64,000 bases of DNA from Pelagibius sp048268885 (GCA_048268885.1 JBLWUP010000009.1:62001-126000); one strand, 5' to 3'. Counted from the first letter of the stretch, positions 8,203 to 16,896 are shown. A program made the numbers and translations. The notes: generated by a model not told the origin, from the sequence alone.

Positions 8203-9594
8203 ATGGACGGACTCTGGATCATTCTCATCTCGTTCGGCGTCACCCTGCTGTTTGCCCTGGGGGTGCCGATCTTCCTGGTCATCGGCTACTGGGTGGTGGG
8301 CGTCAGCCTGGTCATCGACTTCACCCTGGCCAACATTGGCGTCACGCTCTACGAGGGGCTGAACTTCTTCGGCCTGCTGGCGCTGCCGCTGTTCATCATG
8401 ACCGGCGACCTCATCAAGTCCGCCGGCATCGCCAAGCGGCTGTCCGATTTCGCCTACTCGGTGCTGGGCTGGCTGCGCGGCGGCCTCGCCATGGCCTCGC
8501 TGGGCGCCTGCGGCATGTTCGCCGCGATCTCCGGCTCCAACTCGGCGACCACGGCCACCATCGGCTCGATCATGCATCCGGAGATGACCAAGGGCGGCTA
8601 CGAGCCGACTTTCGCGGCGGCGACCGCCGCGGCCGGCGGCACCGTGGGCATCATCATCCCGCCGTCGATCATCTTCATCGTCTACGGGTTCCTAATGAAC
8701 CTGTCGATCAGCGACCTCTTCATCGGCGGCCTCATTCCCGGCTGCCTCATGGTGATCGCCATGCAGGCGGCCTGCTGGATCGTCTGCCACCGCAACGGCT
8801 GGGGCCATCTGATCCAGTTCCGGCTGCTGCGCAGCCTGAAGACCGCGCTGGGGGCCTGGCTCGGCTTCTTCGCCATCCTGCTGGTGATCTGGGGCATCTA
8901 CAGCGGCGCCTTCTCGCCGACCGAGGCGGCGGGCGTGACCGCGGGCTTCTGCATGATCGCCGGCCTGGTCATGTATCCCTTCGCCCGGCGGCTGCACCAC
9001 AGCCGGCCCGGCGACACGCCGGGCGCCCTGCCGGACGACGCGGGCGTTCTCGCACGGTTGATCATTCCCGGCTTCAGCCTCAAGGAGCTGCCGGCGATCA
9101 TCATGCGCTCCGGCCAGATCACCGGCCTGCTGGCGCCGCTCATCGCGGTTTCGGTGGTGATGCAGCAGATCCTCTCGCTGCTCGGCGCCGACGCCTTCGT
9201 GACCGAGATGCTGGGCGCCCTGGGCGGCTACTACGCCGTGCTCTTCGCCTGCATGGCGATCGTGTTGGTCGCCGGCACGGTGCTGGAATCCCTGCCCAAC
9301 ACCATCATCCTGGCGCCGATCCTCGCCCCCATCGCGGCCAGCATCGGCGTCGATCCGATCCACTTCGCGGTCATTTTCCTGGTCGGCGACGCCATCGGCT
9401 TCATCACGCCGCCCTACGGCCTCAACCTCTACGTGGCCAGCGGCATCACCGGCATCCCCTACTTCCGGCTGCTGAAGTACACCATGCCCTACCTGGGCGC
9501 GCTGATCGCCGCCTGGCTGCTCATCGCCTTCATCCCGGAGCTCTCCACCCTCCTCCTGGTGAACAAGGGCGCCGGCGTGTACCAGCTGCAGTAG
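8203..9594 (+). CDS. TRAP transporter large permease (DctM type)
   Basis: A 463-residue inner-membrane protein with about twelve hydrophobic segments. DctM motifs include 'ISGSNSATTATIGSIMHPEM', 'GGTVGIIIPPSIIFIVYGFL' and 'DAIGFITPPYGLNLYVASGI', the last close to the substrate and Na+ sites of the family. It uses the ion gradient to bring in substrate delivered by the receptor. A loop around residues 265-280 is hydrophilic and longer than I would expect. The start follows GGAGGGCGCC directly after the dctQ stop, so the two are translationally linked. Confidence 0.92.
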   Translation: MDGLWIILISFGVTLLFALGVPIFLVIGYWVVGVSLVIDFTLANIGVTLYEGLNFFGLLALPLFIMTGDLIKSAGIAKRLSDFAYSVLGWLRGGLAMASLGACGMFAAISGSNSATTATIGSIMHPEMTKGGYEPTFAAATAAAGGTVGIIIPPSIIFIVYGFLMNLSISDLFIGGLIPGCLMVIAMQAACWIVCHRNGWGHLIQFRLLRSLKTALGAWLGFFAILLVIWGIYSGAFSPTEAAGVTAGFCMIAGLVMYPFARRLHHSRPGDTPGALPDDAGVLARLIIPGFSLKELPAIIMRSGQITGLLAPLIAVSVVMQQILSLLGADAFVTEMLGALGGYYAVLFACMAIVLVAGTVLESLPNTIILAPILAPIAASIGVDPIHFAVIFLVGDAIGFITPPYGLNLYVASGITGIPYFRLLKYTMPYLGALIAAWLLIAFIPELSTLLLVNKGAGVYQLQ

Positions 9595-9665
9595 AGGGAG
9601 GAGGCGGTGTTGCGAAGTTCGCGGCAGGGGTGTAGCAAAAGGTCCATGTGGGAGGAGCTGTAACC

Positions 9666-10457
9666 TTGTCGAAGCCGCAAGCGGCGAAATCGCGGTCGGC
9701 CCGCGTGCTGCAGCTCCTCGAGCTGGTGGCGCGCATGGACCGGCCCGCCTCGGTCCAAGAAATCACCGAGCTGAGCGGCCTGCCCAAGGCCACGGCCTAC
9801 CGCATCTGCGCGACCCTGGAGAGCGACGGCTATCTGCGCAAGGAGTTTGGCGGGCGCGGCCTGGTCGCCGGCCCGCGCCTCTTGAGCCTGGCGCGCAACC
9901 TGATCGGGGGCTCCAGCCTGGCGACGGCGCGCCACGCCATTCTCTCCGCCGCGGCCCGGAAAATCGGCGAGACCTGCAATCTCTCGATCCCCAAGGACGG
10001 CGAGATGGTCTACCTCGACCGTGTCGAGGCGGAGTGGCCGCTGCGCCTGCAGCTGCCGGTCGGCACGCGGGTGCCGCTGCACTGCACGGCGGCGGGCAAG
10101 CTGTTCCTCAGCAGCCTGGCGCCGGCGCCGCGCGCGGCGCTGCTGCGCAGCGTGACGCTGGAGCCGCGCACCCCCAACTCCTTCACCGACATCGAGGCCT
10201 TGAACGCCGCCCTGGAGTCCATCCGCAAATCCGGCGTCGGCACCGACAACGAGGAATTCCTGGAGGGCATGGTCGCCGTCGCCGTGCCGGTCACCGATGC
10301 GGGCGGGCGCTTCTTCGCCGCCCTGGCGGTGCACGCCCCGGTCATGCGCATGAACCTGGAAGAGGCCATGACCCACGTGCCCGTGCTGCAGGAAGCCGCC
10401 GCCGAACTGGCGCAGCTCGCCGGCGACGACAAGGTGGAACAGACCGCGGAGAGCTAG
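9666..10457 (+). CDS. IclR-family transcriptional regulator
   Basis: A 263-residue regulator. The winged helix-turn-helix is at residues 12-70 ('SVQEITELSGLPKATAYRIC', then 'LESDGYLRKEF'), followed by the IclR effector domain ('RVEAEWPLRLQLPVGTRVPL', 'GTDNEEFLEGMVAVAVPV'). I choose the TTG at 9666 because GGAGGAG sits 8 bases before it; the ATG-less frame opens slightly earlier. It closes the TRAP operon and probably controls it and the divergent GMC gene. Its stop codon TAG is the first triplet of a 140-bp repeat element. The upstream leader also holds a TTGCGAAGTTCGC palindrome. Confidence 0.9.
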   Translation: MSKPQAAKSRSARVLQLLELVARMDRPASVQEITELSGLPKATAYRICATLESDGYLRKEFGGRGLVAGPRLLSLARNLIGGSSLATARHAILSAAARKIGETCNLSIPKDGEMVYLDRVEAEWPLRLQLPVGTRVPLHCTAAGKLFLSSLAPAPRAALLRSVTLEPRTPNSFTDIEALNAALESIRKSGVGTDNEEFLEGMVAVAVPVTDAGGRFFAALAVHAPVMRMNLEEAMTHVPVLQEAAAELAQLAGDDKVEQTAES

Positions 10458-10594
10458 AGCAGATCAGGGTCGGCTGGAATCGCCGAAGGCGATCCACCAA
10501 CCCTGTGAATCTGCTCTATGTATTAGAAATAGATCGGATTCACGCGTTTAGACAAAACCACCTGGTGGTTCTGTCTAAACGTGATCCGATCTAG
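10455..10594 (+). repeat. Double-hairpin repeat, family A, copy 1
   Basis: Two adjacent long hairpins with no coding content. The first runs from GAGCAGATC to AATCTGCTC with an inner CGCCGAAGGCG; the second runs from TAGATCGGATT to ATCCGATCTA with an inner TTTAGAC...GTCTAAA. The 13-base spacer includes TATTAGAAA. A nearly identical copy in reverse orientation is at 60082-60221 and a diverged relative at 13308-13406. The element's first triplet is the stop codon of the IclR gene. Confidence 0.93.
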
Positions 10595-10657
10595 GTCTTC
10601 GAATAAATCGCCGGCGATCCGGCGAACCGCGCCGCCCTGCTGCCGCTGCCGGGCCGG

Positions 10658-11539
10658 TCACGGCACCGGCTCTTCCTCGATTCCCGTCATATGGATCACG
10701 TCGTCCGCACTGTGCCCGGCCTCCCGCAGGGCGCGGATGGACAGCGCGTCGCTGCGCTTGGCCAGGCGCTCGCCGGTCTCGTCGGTGATCAGACGGTGGT
10801 GGTGGTAGTCGGGCACGGGCAGGTGCAGCAGCTGTTGCAGCAGGCGATGGACGTGGCTGGCGTCGAACAGGTCTTCGCCGCGGGTCACCAGAGTAACGCC
10901 CTGGGCCGCGTCGTCCACCACGACGCTGAGGTGGTAGCTGGTGGCGACCTCCTTGCGGGCCAGCACCACGTCGCCCTGCGGGCGCGGATCGCAGCGCTGC
11001 GTGCCGCGGGCGCGGTCGACCCAGCTCAGCGGCCCGCCGTGCTTCGCCTCGGCTTCGGCGAGGGCGCGGTCCATGTCGAGGCGCAAAGCAAAGGCCTCGC
11101 CGGTGTTCTTGCGGCTGTCCTGTTCATCCCGGCTCAGCCGGCGGCAGGTGCCGGGGTAGACGCCTTCGGCCGGGCCGTGCGGTGCGGCGCCGGCGCGGGC
11201 GATCTCGGCGGCGATCTCCTTGCGGGTGCAAAAGCAGGAATAGACCAGGCCGCGCGCCTCCAGCCGGGCGAGCGCGGCGGCGTAGTCGGCGAGGCAGTCG
11301 GACTGGCGGCGCAGAGGCGTTTCCCAGGTCAGGCCCAGCCAGGCGAGATCCTCGAAGATCGCCGCCTCGTACTCGGGCCGGACGCGGGCCAGGTCGATAT
11401 CCTCGATGCGCAGCAGGAAGCGCCCCCCCTTGGCCCGCGCGCCGGACAGCCGTGCGGCGAAGAGGGCGGCATAGGCGTGGCCCAGGTGAAGATAGCCGCT
11501 GGGCGAGGGGGCGAAACGGGTGACTTCTGCGCTCGACAT
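10658..11539 (-). CDS. gluQ: Glutamyl-Q tRNA(Asp) synthetase
   Basis: A 293-residue paralogue of the catalytic half of glutamyl-tRNA synthetase. It activates glutamate and attaches it to queuosine in the anticodon of tRNA(Asp). The HIGH-type motif is 'SGYLHLGHAYAAL' at residues 14-26; 'RIEDIDLARVRPEY' follows; zinc ligands appear as 'CFC' and 'YPGTC'; and the KMSKS loop is the degenerate 'RLAKRSDALS'. The anticodon-binding half of GltX is absent, as expected for GluQ. The gene is divergent from the AlkA-like gene with only 39 bases between starts. Confidence 0.95.
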   Translation of the reverse strand: MSSAEVTRFAPSPSGYLHLGHAYAALFAARLSGARAKGGRFLLRIEDIDLARVRPEYEAAIFEDLAWLGLTWETPLRRQSDCLADYAAALARLEARGLVYSCFCTRKEIAAEIARAGAAPHGPAEGVYPGTCRRLSRDEQDSRKNTGEAFALRLDMDRALAEAEAKHGGPLSWVDRARGTQRCDPRPQGDVVLARKEVATSYHLSVVVDDAAQGVTLVTRGEDLFDASHVHRLLQQLLHLPVPDYHHHRLITDETGERLAKRSDALSIRALREAGHSADDVIHMTGIEEEPVP

Positions 11540-11578
11540 GCGATTGGCCCTAAGCTAGTCCCGCGTTAAAGTCCAGCG

Positions 11579-12274
11579 ATGATCCAAAAGGAAATTCTCC
11601 AAGAGGAAGTCCAAAAGCAAGATCAGGCACCCTTGCCGGACGAGCGGCTGCGCCCGGCCATGGAGGCCCTGGCGGAAATGGATGCCGACATCGCGGAAGC
11701 CTACGGGCGCTGCGGCCTGCCGCCGGTGCGCGGCAGCGCGCCCGGCTTCGCCGGCCTGATCCGCATGATCGCCGGACAGCAGGTCTCGGTACAGTCGGCC
11801 GGCGCCATCATCCAGCGCCTGGAGGCGCGGATCGATCCCCTGACACCCGAACAGTTCCTCAAGGCCAGCGAGGACGACCTCAAGGCCGTGGGGCTCAGCC
11901 GCCCGAAGATGCGCTACGGGCGCATTCTCGCCGAGGAGATCGCCAGCGGCGCCCTCGACATCGACGGCCTGGCCGGGCTGGAGGATGCGGAAGCCATCGC
12001 GGCCCTGACCCGCGTGAAGGGCATCGGCCAGTGGACGGCGGAGATCTACCTGCTCTTCGCGCTGCGCCGCCCCGACGTCCTGCCGGTCGGCGACCTTGCA
12101 CTTTGCGTTGCCGCACAACACCTGAAGAAGCTGGAGGCCCGGCCCGACGCCAAGGTCATGACGGCCCTGGGCGAGGCCTGGCGGCCCCACCGCAGCGCGG
12201 CGGCGCGCTTCCTCTGGCACCTCTACCGCCACCCGGGTGTGGCTTTGGGGCGGGGTGTGAAAAAATCGGCTTAG
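11579..12274 (+). CDS. DNA-3-methyladenine glycosylase, AlkA type (HhH-GPD)
   Basis: A 231-residue base-excision glycosylase removing alkylated purines. The helix-hairpin-helix reads 'LTRVKGIGQWTAEIYLLFAL' and is followed by 'RPDVLPVGDLAL', where the Asp is the catalytic residue of the HhH-GPD family. 'MIAGQQVSVQSAGAI' in the N-terminal half is also typical. It lacks the N-terminal beta domain of E. coli AlkA and has no FeS cluster cysteines, matching the short AlkA group. Start ATG 11579 has no strong ribosome site. Confidence 0.92.
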   Translation: MIQKEILQEEVQKQDQAPLPDERLRPAMEALAEMDADIAEAYGRCGLPPVRGSAPGFAGLIRMIAGQQVSVQSAGAIIQRLEARIDPLTPEQFLKASEDDLKAVGLSRPKMRYGRILAEEIASGALDIDGLAGLEDAEAIAALTRVKGIGQWTAEIYLLFALRRPDVLPVGDLALCVAAQHLKKLEARPDAKVMTALGEAWRPHRSAAARFLWHLYRHPGVALGRGVKKSA

Positions 12275-12335
12275 ATTTTCCCCAGTTAGAATTTCCCAAA
12301 TTTTGAGTTTCCCGAGACGGAAGGATTGGTCAGCA

Positions 12336-13028
12336 GTGAGCGAAGTGATGCAACTAGAGGGGCCGCGGCACGACACCGCCGGCCAGCCGCGGGCCCTGGT
12401 GGTCTTCCTGCACGGCCTGGGCGCCGACGGCGACGATCTCATCTCGCTGGCCCCGCTGCTGGCGCCGCTGCTGCCGGACACTGCCTTCGTCTCACCCCAC
12501 GCGCCCTATCCCTGCGACATGGCGCCCATGGGGCGCCAATGGTTCAGCCTGCAGGAGCGGGACCCCGATGTGATGCTCGCGGGGGTGCGCGAAGCCGCGC
12601 CGCTGCTCAACGCCTTCCTCGACGCCGAGCTGGCGAAATACGGCCTCAGCGACGACCGCCTGGCCCTGGTCGGCTTTTCCCAGGGCACCATGACGGCGCT
12701 GCACACCATGCTGCGCCGGCCCAAGGCCTGCGCCGTGGTGGTCGGTTTCTCCGGCGCTTTGCTGGCGCCGGAGCTCCTGGGTGACGAGATCGTCAGCCGC
12801 CCGCCGGTGCTGCTGGTGCACGGCGATGCCGACCCGGTGGTGCCTTTCGAGGCCATGCCCGCGGCGCAGGAGGCGCTGGACCTGAACGGCGTGCCCATCG
12901 CCGCCTATAGCCGCCCCGGCCTGCAGCACGGCATCGACCAGGAAGGGCTGCAGCTCTGCGCCACCGCCCTGGTGCAGCATCTCTTCCCGGAAACCATGGC
13001 GCAGACCGACGAGGCGCCGCGCGGTTAA
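12336..13028 (+). CDS. Alpha/beta hydrolase, carboxylesterase/phospholipase family
   Basis: A 230-residue serine hydrolase of the short-chain carboxylesterase/lysophospholipase group. The oxyanion region is 'FLHGLGADGDDL', the nucleophile Ser is in 'LVGFSQGTMTAL', the acid is in 'HGDADPVVP' and the His in 'GLQHGIDQEG'. All four elements of the catalytic apparatus are present. No signal peptide. I choose GTG 12336 since AAGGA precedes it by ten bases. The gene follows the glycosylase gene closely and is followed 30 bases later by a small membrane protein gene. Confidence 0.9.
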   Translation: MSEVMQLEGPRHDTAGQPRALVVFLHGLGADGDDLISLAPLLAPLLPDTAFVSPHAPYPCDMAPMGRQWFSLQERDPDVMLAGVREAAPLLNAFLDAELAKYGLSDDRLALVGFSQGTMTALHTMLRRPKACAVVVGFSGALLAPELLGDEIVSRPPVLLVHGDADPVVPFEAMPAAQEALDLNGVPIAAYSRPGLQHGIDQEGLQLCATALVQHLFPETMAQTDEAPRG

Positions 13029-13058
13029 GCGCAGCAGCGGAGGCGCAATCCCAGCGCG

Positions 13059-13310
13059 ATGAAAAAGCCGAACCCTCTTTACAACTGGGCACTGACGGCC
13101 TGGGCGCCGCTGCGCTGGGCGGTGGGGCTGCTGCTGATCGTCGGGGGTGTCTTCGGGATCCTGCCGGTGCTCGGCTTCTGGATGATTCCCGTCGGCCTGC
13201 TGGTTCTCGCCAGCGGATCGCCACGGGTGCGTGACATCGCCAAGGCGGTGATCCGCCGCCTGCGCGCCTGGTTCGACAAGGCCACGCCGGGCGGTAACGG
13301 CGGCGCCTAG
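13059..13310 (+). CDS. Small membrane protein, PGPGW-like
   Basis: An 83-residue protein with two hydrophobic segments (about residues 19-35 and 38-53) and a basic, amphipathic C-terminal tail ('VIRRLRAWFDKA'). The segment 'LPVLGFWMIPVGLLVLASGS' resembles the PGPGW-type putative membrane proteins, though the PGPGW residues themselves are changed. Function unknown. Its TAG stop is the first triplet of the following hairpin element. Confidence 0.7.
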   Translation: MKKPNPLYNWALTAWAPLRWAVGLLLIVGGVFGILPVLGFWMIPVGLLVLASGSPRVRDIAKAVIRRLRAWFDKATPGGNGGA

Positions 13311-13406
13311 ATCAATCCTCGGTCAGGTGGAATCACCTGACCGAGGATTGATCTATCTTAGAAGATGAGAGCAACCTGTCCGCGTCCTCCTGGACGCGGG
13401 TTGCTC
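13308..13406. repeat. Double-hairpin repeat, diverged family A relative
   Basis: Hairpin one (13308-13355) has perfect 21-bp arms beginning TAGATCAATCC and a 6-base loop. Hairpin two (13369-13406) begins GAGCAACC and ends GGTTGCTC. The arms start with TAGATC and GAGCA and the 13-base spacer contains TTAGAA, exactly the ground plan of the family A elements at 10455 and 60082, but the order of hairpins is reversed and the inner sequence differs. The first hairpin could also end transcription of the small membrane protein gene. Confidence 0.85.
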
Positions 13407-13440
13407 CAGGCCGCCGTTACCCGAATTCTGCCGGCTGCCG

Positions 13441-13545
13441 TCAGGCGGTCCGCATGGCGGCGAGGATGCTCTCGACCGCGCTGCGCAGGCGCTCGGTTTC
13501 GGCGGAGATCAGGGTCGAGACGACGATGACCCGCGGCAGCTGTGA
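13441..13545 (-). pseudogene. Possible 3' remnant of a chemoreceptor-like gene
   Basis: On the minus strand an open frame ends with about 30 codons reading 'LISAETERLRSAVESILAAM' and then 'RTA' before TGA. This has the heptad pattern and closing form of the C-terminal tail of methyl-accepting chemotaxis proteins. Upstream codons toward 13545 lose that character and no start or signalling domain is present. If real, it is a truncated end left by a deletion. The rest of the gap up to 13803 shows no gene, only an AT-richer stretch around 13690-13750 that may hold the promoter of the HNH gene. Confidence 0.3.
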
Positions 13546-13803
13546 AATAGTTGGGTAATTATACCTATGGACGGACTGTCGCAGCCCCGTTCGGGGGAGA
13601 GGGGAGGATGCACGCCCGCAAGATCCTCCCCGTCTTGCCGCGGCGCTCAGGGCGCGGATGACGCTTCGATGAAGTTTGCCGCGCGGCGAATCCCAATATC
13701 TTGTATGCGGCGGCGGCTTTTAGTATTTATAGCGTGTCCAAGGGCCTGGCACCCCAGACATGGGTGATGCTGGAGTATAGGGCAGAGGAAGGATGGACCG
13801 GAC

Positions 13804-14364
13804 ATGACCGGTGCTGCGCAAACCTATCCGGCGCTCGTCCTCAACGCTGACTTCCGTCCGTTGAGTTACTTCCCCTTGTCGCTATGGTCCTGGCAGGATT
13901 CCATCAAGGCGGTCTTCCTCGACCGCGTGAACATCGTCTCCGAATACGACGAGGTGGTGCGCTCGCCCAGCTTCGAGATGAAACTGCCCAGCGTGATTTC
14001 GCTGAAGCAGTATGTCAGCCTGGACCGCCGGCCCGCTTTCACCCGATTCAACGTCTTCCTGCGCGACAGCTTCGAATGCCAATACTGCGGCGACGACCTG
14101 CCGGCGGAGGACCTGACCTTCGACCACATCATCCCGCGCTCACGCGGCGGGCGCACCTCCTGGCACAACGTGGTGACCGCCTGCCAGGAGTGCAATTTGG
14201 CGAAAGGGAACCGAATGCTGGGCGAGTCCGGCATGCGCCTCATGAGGCCGGTGGAGGAGCCATCCACCTACCAGCTGCAAGAGAACGGCCGCTGTTTCCC
14301 GCCAAATTTTCTCCACGAAAGTTGGCGGGATTTTCTTTACTGGGACAGCGAACTGGAGTCCTGA
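13804..14364 (+). CDS. HNH endonuclease family protein
   Basis: A 186-residue protein of a family widespread in alphaproteobacteria. The zinc Cys pair is 'CQYCGDDL', the HNH core is 'LTFDHIIPRSRGGRTSWHNV' and the second pair is 'CQECNLAKGNR'. The N-terminal 70 residues ('LVLNADFRPLSYFPLSLWSW') are conserved in this family. It is annotated as an HNH nuclease but its cellular job is not known to me; the wide, single-copy occurrence argues for a housekeeping rather than mobile role. Confidence 0.92.
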   Translation: MTGAAQTYPALVLNADFRPLSYFPLSLWSWQDSIKAVFLDRVNIVSEYDEVVRSPSFEMKLPSVISLKQYVSLDRRPAFTRFNVFLRDSFECQYCGDDLPAEDLTFDHIIPRSRGGRTSWHNVVTACQECNLAKGNRMLGESGMRLMRPVEEPSTYQLQENGRCFPPNFLHESWRDFLYWDSELES

Positions 14365-14378
14365 GGGGCCGAAGCCTG

Positions 14379-14594
14379 CTATGGCTTCTTGCGCGGCTTT
14401 CCGGCCATGGCGGCAAAGGCGCCGCCGGCCAGGAAGGGTAGCCAGAAGTAGATCAGCGCATACTCGCTCAGCCAGTCGATCGAAAATTCAGCGTCGTTCG
14501 GCAACCCTTCGCGCGCCAAGCCATTCAGGCTGAGCCAGAACAGCAGCGCGCCAAAAGAGATCACAGCGCCCAGCAGGATCAGCACGACACGCAT
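14379..14594 (-). CDS. Small two-helix membrane protein
   Basis: A 71-residue protein with hydrophobic segments at about residues 3-22 and 46-64, ending in a basic tail 'GKPRKKP'. I do not recognise the family. It lies 17 bases after coq7 on the same strand and may be the last gene of the DedA-dsbB-coq7 run. Confidence 0.6.
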   Translation of the reverse strand: MRVVLILLGAVISFGALLFWLSLNGLAREGLPNDAEFSIDWLSEYALIYFWLPFLAGGAFAAMAGKPRKKP

Positions 14595-14611
14595 AGGTGT
14601 CTGTGGTCGGT

Positions 14612-15205
14612 CTAGAAGCGTTCCGACAGCCAGATGGCCAGGCGCGAGCCGGCCTTCACCGCCCCGGTCAGCAACTCGTAGCCCGGTGTCTCCTCGGCGC
14701 CGTGGTCCAGGCCGATGTCGCGGTGTTCGAGTTCTTCCTGGCGGAAGGTTTCGATGGTGTCCTTCAGATCCGCCTGATCGTCGCCGAGCTGCGCCTGCTG
14801 GCCGGCATAGTGTTCGTCGATGACTTCCTCGACGGCGACGGTGCAGGCCATGGCGGCTTTTTCCCCCATCATCGCCGTGGCCGCGCCCAGGGCAAAACCG
14901 GCGATGTGCCAGACCGGCTGCAGCGCGGTGGGGCGCACCCGGTTGTCCACCATCAGCTTCTCGAAGGTCTGCAGGTGGTGCAGCTCCTGCTCGTGCATGT
15001 GCTTGAGGGTCGGCGCGCAGGCGCTCTTGCCCAGCACGGCCAGCTGGCCCTCGTAAATGCGCCGGGCGCCGTACTCGCCGGCGTGGTCGACGCGGATCAT
15101 GCGGGCCAGGCGCTCTCCGGGCTCCAGGTCGCCAGGCAGGTGGTCGCGCCCGGTGTCGCCGTTTTTCGGGCCGCCCTGGGGGTTGCCTTGCGGGGTATCC
15201 GTCAT
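14612..15205 (-). CDS. coq7: Demethoxyubiquinone hydroxylase Coq7
   Basis: A 197-residue di-iron monooxygenase that hydroxylates 2-polyprenyl-3-methyl-6-methoxy-1,4-benzoquinone in ubiquinone synthesis. The carboxylate-bridged di-iron ligands are all visible in order: 'RVDHAGEYGA', 'HEQELHHLQTF', 'VEEVIDEHYAGQ' and 'EELEHRDIG'. It takes a short Pro/Gly-rich N-terminus. The gene starts two bases after the dsbB stop, so the two are translated together. Alphaproteobacteria use Coq7 where enterobacteria use UbiF. Confidence 0.95.
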   Translation of the reverse strand: MTDTPQGNPQGGPKNGDTGRDHLPGDLEPGERLARMIRVDHAGEYGARRIYEGQLAVLGKSACAPTLKHMHEQELHHLQTFEKLMVDNRVRPTALQPVWHIAGFALGAATAMMGEKAAMACTVAVEEVIDEHYAGQQAQLGDDQADLKDTIETFRQEELEHRDIGLDHGAEETPGYELLTGAVKAGSRLAIWLSERF

Positions 15206-15207
15206 GG

Positions 15208-15711
15208 TCAGGCTCCCTTCTTCGCGGAAAAGGCTCCCCAGAAGGATAGCGCGGCCAGGACGGCGCAGGCCAGGATGTTGAAGCCGGCCATGGAGATGCC
15301 GAACAGCTCCCAGGGCACCTTGTCGCAAGGCGCGAAGGCCTGGTTCAGCAGGATCTCGCGCAGCTGCTCGACGGTGGCGTTCTCCGGCAGGGCCGGGGCA
15401 TGGCACTCGGCCGTGCCGCGCCACCACTTCTGCTCGACCCCGACGTGAAAAACGGCGAGGGCGCTGCCGCCGGCGAAGGAGAGGCCGGCGCCGGCCAGCA
15501 TAAGCCGCCGGCCCCCGGGCCGGCCCGCCAGCAGGAAGGCGAGGACGGCGAAGGCCAGGGCGGCGCCGTAGGCGTAGCGCTGGTAGATGCACAGCACGCA
15601 GGGATTGAGGCCGCCCCAGTACTGCGAGGCCAGCGCGGTGCCCAGCGCGCCGAGGCAGGCGGCGGCCAGCAGCGCCGGCAGGGTGCGGGGGTCGCGGAGA
15701 AGAGGGTGCAT
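15208..15711 (-). CDS. dsbB: Disulfide bond formation protein DsbB
   Basis: A 167-residue inner-membrane quinone reductase with four predicted helices. The first redox pair is 'NPCVLCIYQRY' near residue 38, and the second pair is formed by the Cys in 'TAECHAP' and 'FAPCDKVPW'. It reoxidises DsbA and hands electrons to ubiquinone, so its place beside coq7 is fitting. No dsbA gene is in the window. Confidence 0.9.
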   Translation of the reverse strand: MHPLLRDPRTLPALLAAACLGALGTALASQYWGGLNPCVLCIYQRYAYGAALAFAVLAFLLAGRPGGRRLMLAGAGLSFAGGSALAVFHVGVEQKWWRGTAECHAPALPENATVEQLREILLNQAFAPCDKVPWELFGISMAGFNILACAVLAALSFWGAFSAKKGA

Positions 15712-15738
15712 GGCGGTGCGGTCTCTTTTCAGGAAGCG

Positions 15739-16320
15739 TTACAGCAGATAGCGCAGGGCGACGAAGCCGCCGAAGAGCAGCAGGAAGAACAGGATGGTGA
15801 GCTGCGGCAGATAGCGCTCGATGAAGCTGCGGATCGGCGGGCCGAAGTACCACAGCAGGGCCGCCAGCAGGAAGAAGCGGGCGCCGCGCGAGACGACGGA
15901 GGCGACCATGAAGACACCGAAATCCAGGTCCATGACGCCGGAGGTGATGGTGATCACCTTGTAGGGGAAGGGCGTGAAGCCGGCGCCGGCGACGATCCAG
16001 GCGCCCCACGCTTCATAGCCCGCCTGGAATTCCTGGAAGCGGTCGAGGTAGCCGTAGAACTCGACGATCGGCAGCCCGACGGTGTCGAACAGCAAGGCGC
16101 CGATGGCGTAGCCGGCGATGCCGCCGAGGACGGAGGCGACGGTGCAGACCGCGGCGATCAGCCAGGCGCGCTCGCGCGCGGCCAGGATCATCGGGATCAG
16201 CAGCACGTCCGGCGGAATGGGAAAGATGGAGGATTCGACGAAGGAGATGAGCGCCAGGGCCCAGAGCGCATAGGGCCGCGCGGCCAGGTCCATGGTCCAA
16301 TCATAGAGTCGCCGCAGCAC
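15739..16320 (-). CDS. DedA/YqaA family membrane protein
   Basis: A 193-residue inner-membrane protein of the SNARE-associated/DedA superfamily, YqaA branch. Conserved features are 'ISFVESSIFPIPPDVLLIPM' in the first re-entrant region and 'GAGFTPFPYKVITITSGVM' in the second. DedA proteins act in phospholipid carrier flipping and membrane homeostasis; which lipid this one handles is unknown. It heads the minus-strand run with dsbB and coq7. Confidence 0.88.
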   Translation of the reverse strand: MLRRLYDWTMDLAARPYALWALALISFVESSIFPIPPDVLLIPMILAARERAWLIAAVCTVASVLGGIAGYAIGALLFDTVGLPIVEFYGYLDRFQEFQAGYEAWGAWIVAGAGFTPFPYKVITITSGVMDLDFGVFMVASVVSRGARFFLLAALLWYFGPPIRSFIERYLPQLTILFFLLLFGGFVALRYLL

Positions 16321-16482
16321 GCCCGATCAGACCTTTCTGATGCTTTCCGGCCGGATTTTCTCCGCCCCGGCAGGCCGCCGGAACAGGTGACGGACTCCTT
16401 TAGCAGGGCTAGTTGACGCGGGCAACCGCCCAGGGATCGTGCTACGCTCGGGCTTCGCCGCTACCCGTCGACCGTGAGGCCT

Positions 16483-16896
16483 ATGCAGGAGCACGCAGAC
16501 ATCCTCTTTGCCAACGAGGCCTTCTATTTCGCCTTTCAGATGAAGGATCCCGACGCCATGGACGGGATCTGGGCCCGCGAGGTTCCGGTGGCCTGCACGC
16601 ATCCCGGCTGGCCCTCCTTGAGCGGGCGCGACCAGGTGATGAAGAGCTGGCAGGCGATCTTCGACAATCCCGATGCCCTGACCGTGACCTGCCGTGCCGC
16701 CAGGGCGCGCCGCTACGGCGATGTGGCCTTCGTCACCTGCTATGAGGAGATCGGCGAGAACCTGCTGGCGGCGACCAATGTCTTCGTGCGCGAGGACGAT
16801 ACCTGGAAGCTGGTGCATCACCAGGCCGGCCCCTGCCACGTGCCGCCGCCGGAACTTGCCGAGGAGGAAGAGGAAGAAGGAAGCCGCCTGCAGTAG
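16483..16896 (+). CDS. SnoaL-like / DUF4440 nuclear transport factor 2 fold protein
   Basis: A 137-residue protein with the NTF2-like fold: an N-terminal helix 'ANEAFYFAFQMKDPDAMDGI', 'CTHPGWPSLSGRDQVMKSWQ' and a terminal sheet 'ATNVFVREDDTWKLVHHQAG'. These proteins are often called ketosteroid-isomerase-like; catalytic residues are not evident, so it may be a binding protein. It ends in a run of Glu. The ATG at 16483 is chosen; a GTG nine bases earlier is possible. Confidence 0.8.
   Translation: MQEHADILFANEAFYFAFQMKDPDAMDGIWAREVPVACTHPGWPSLSGRDQVMKSWQAIFDNPDALTVTCRAARARRYGDVAFVTCYEEIGENLLAATNVFVREDDTWKLVHHQAGPCHVPPPELAEEEEEEGSRLQ

Noticed and set aside
10455..10594. Double-hairpin element considered as an insertion sequence
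   Set aside because: Only 140 bp, no transposase frame and no target-site duplication seen; treated as a small repeat.
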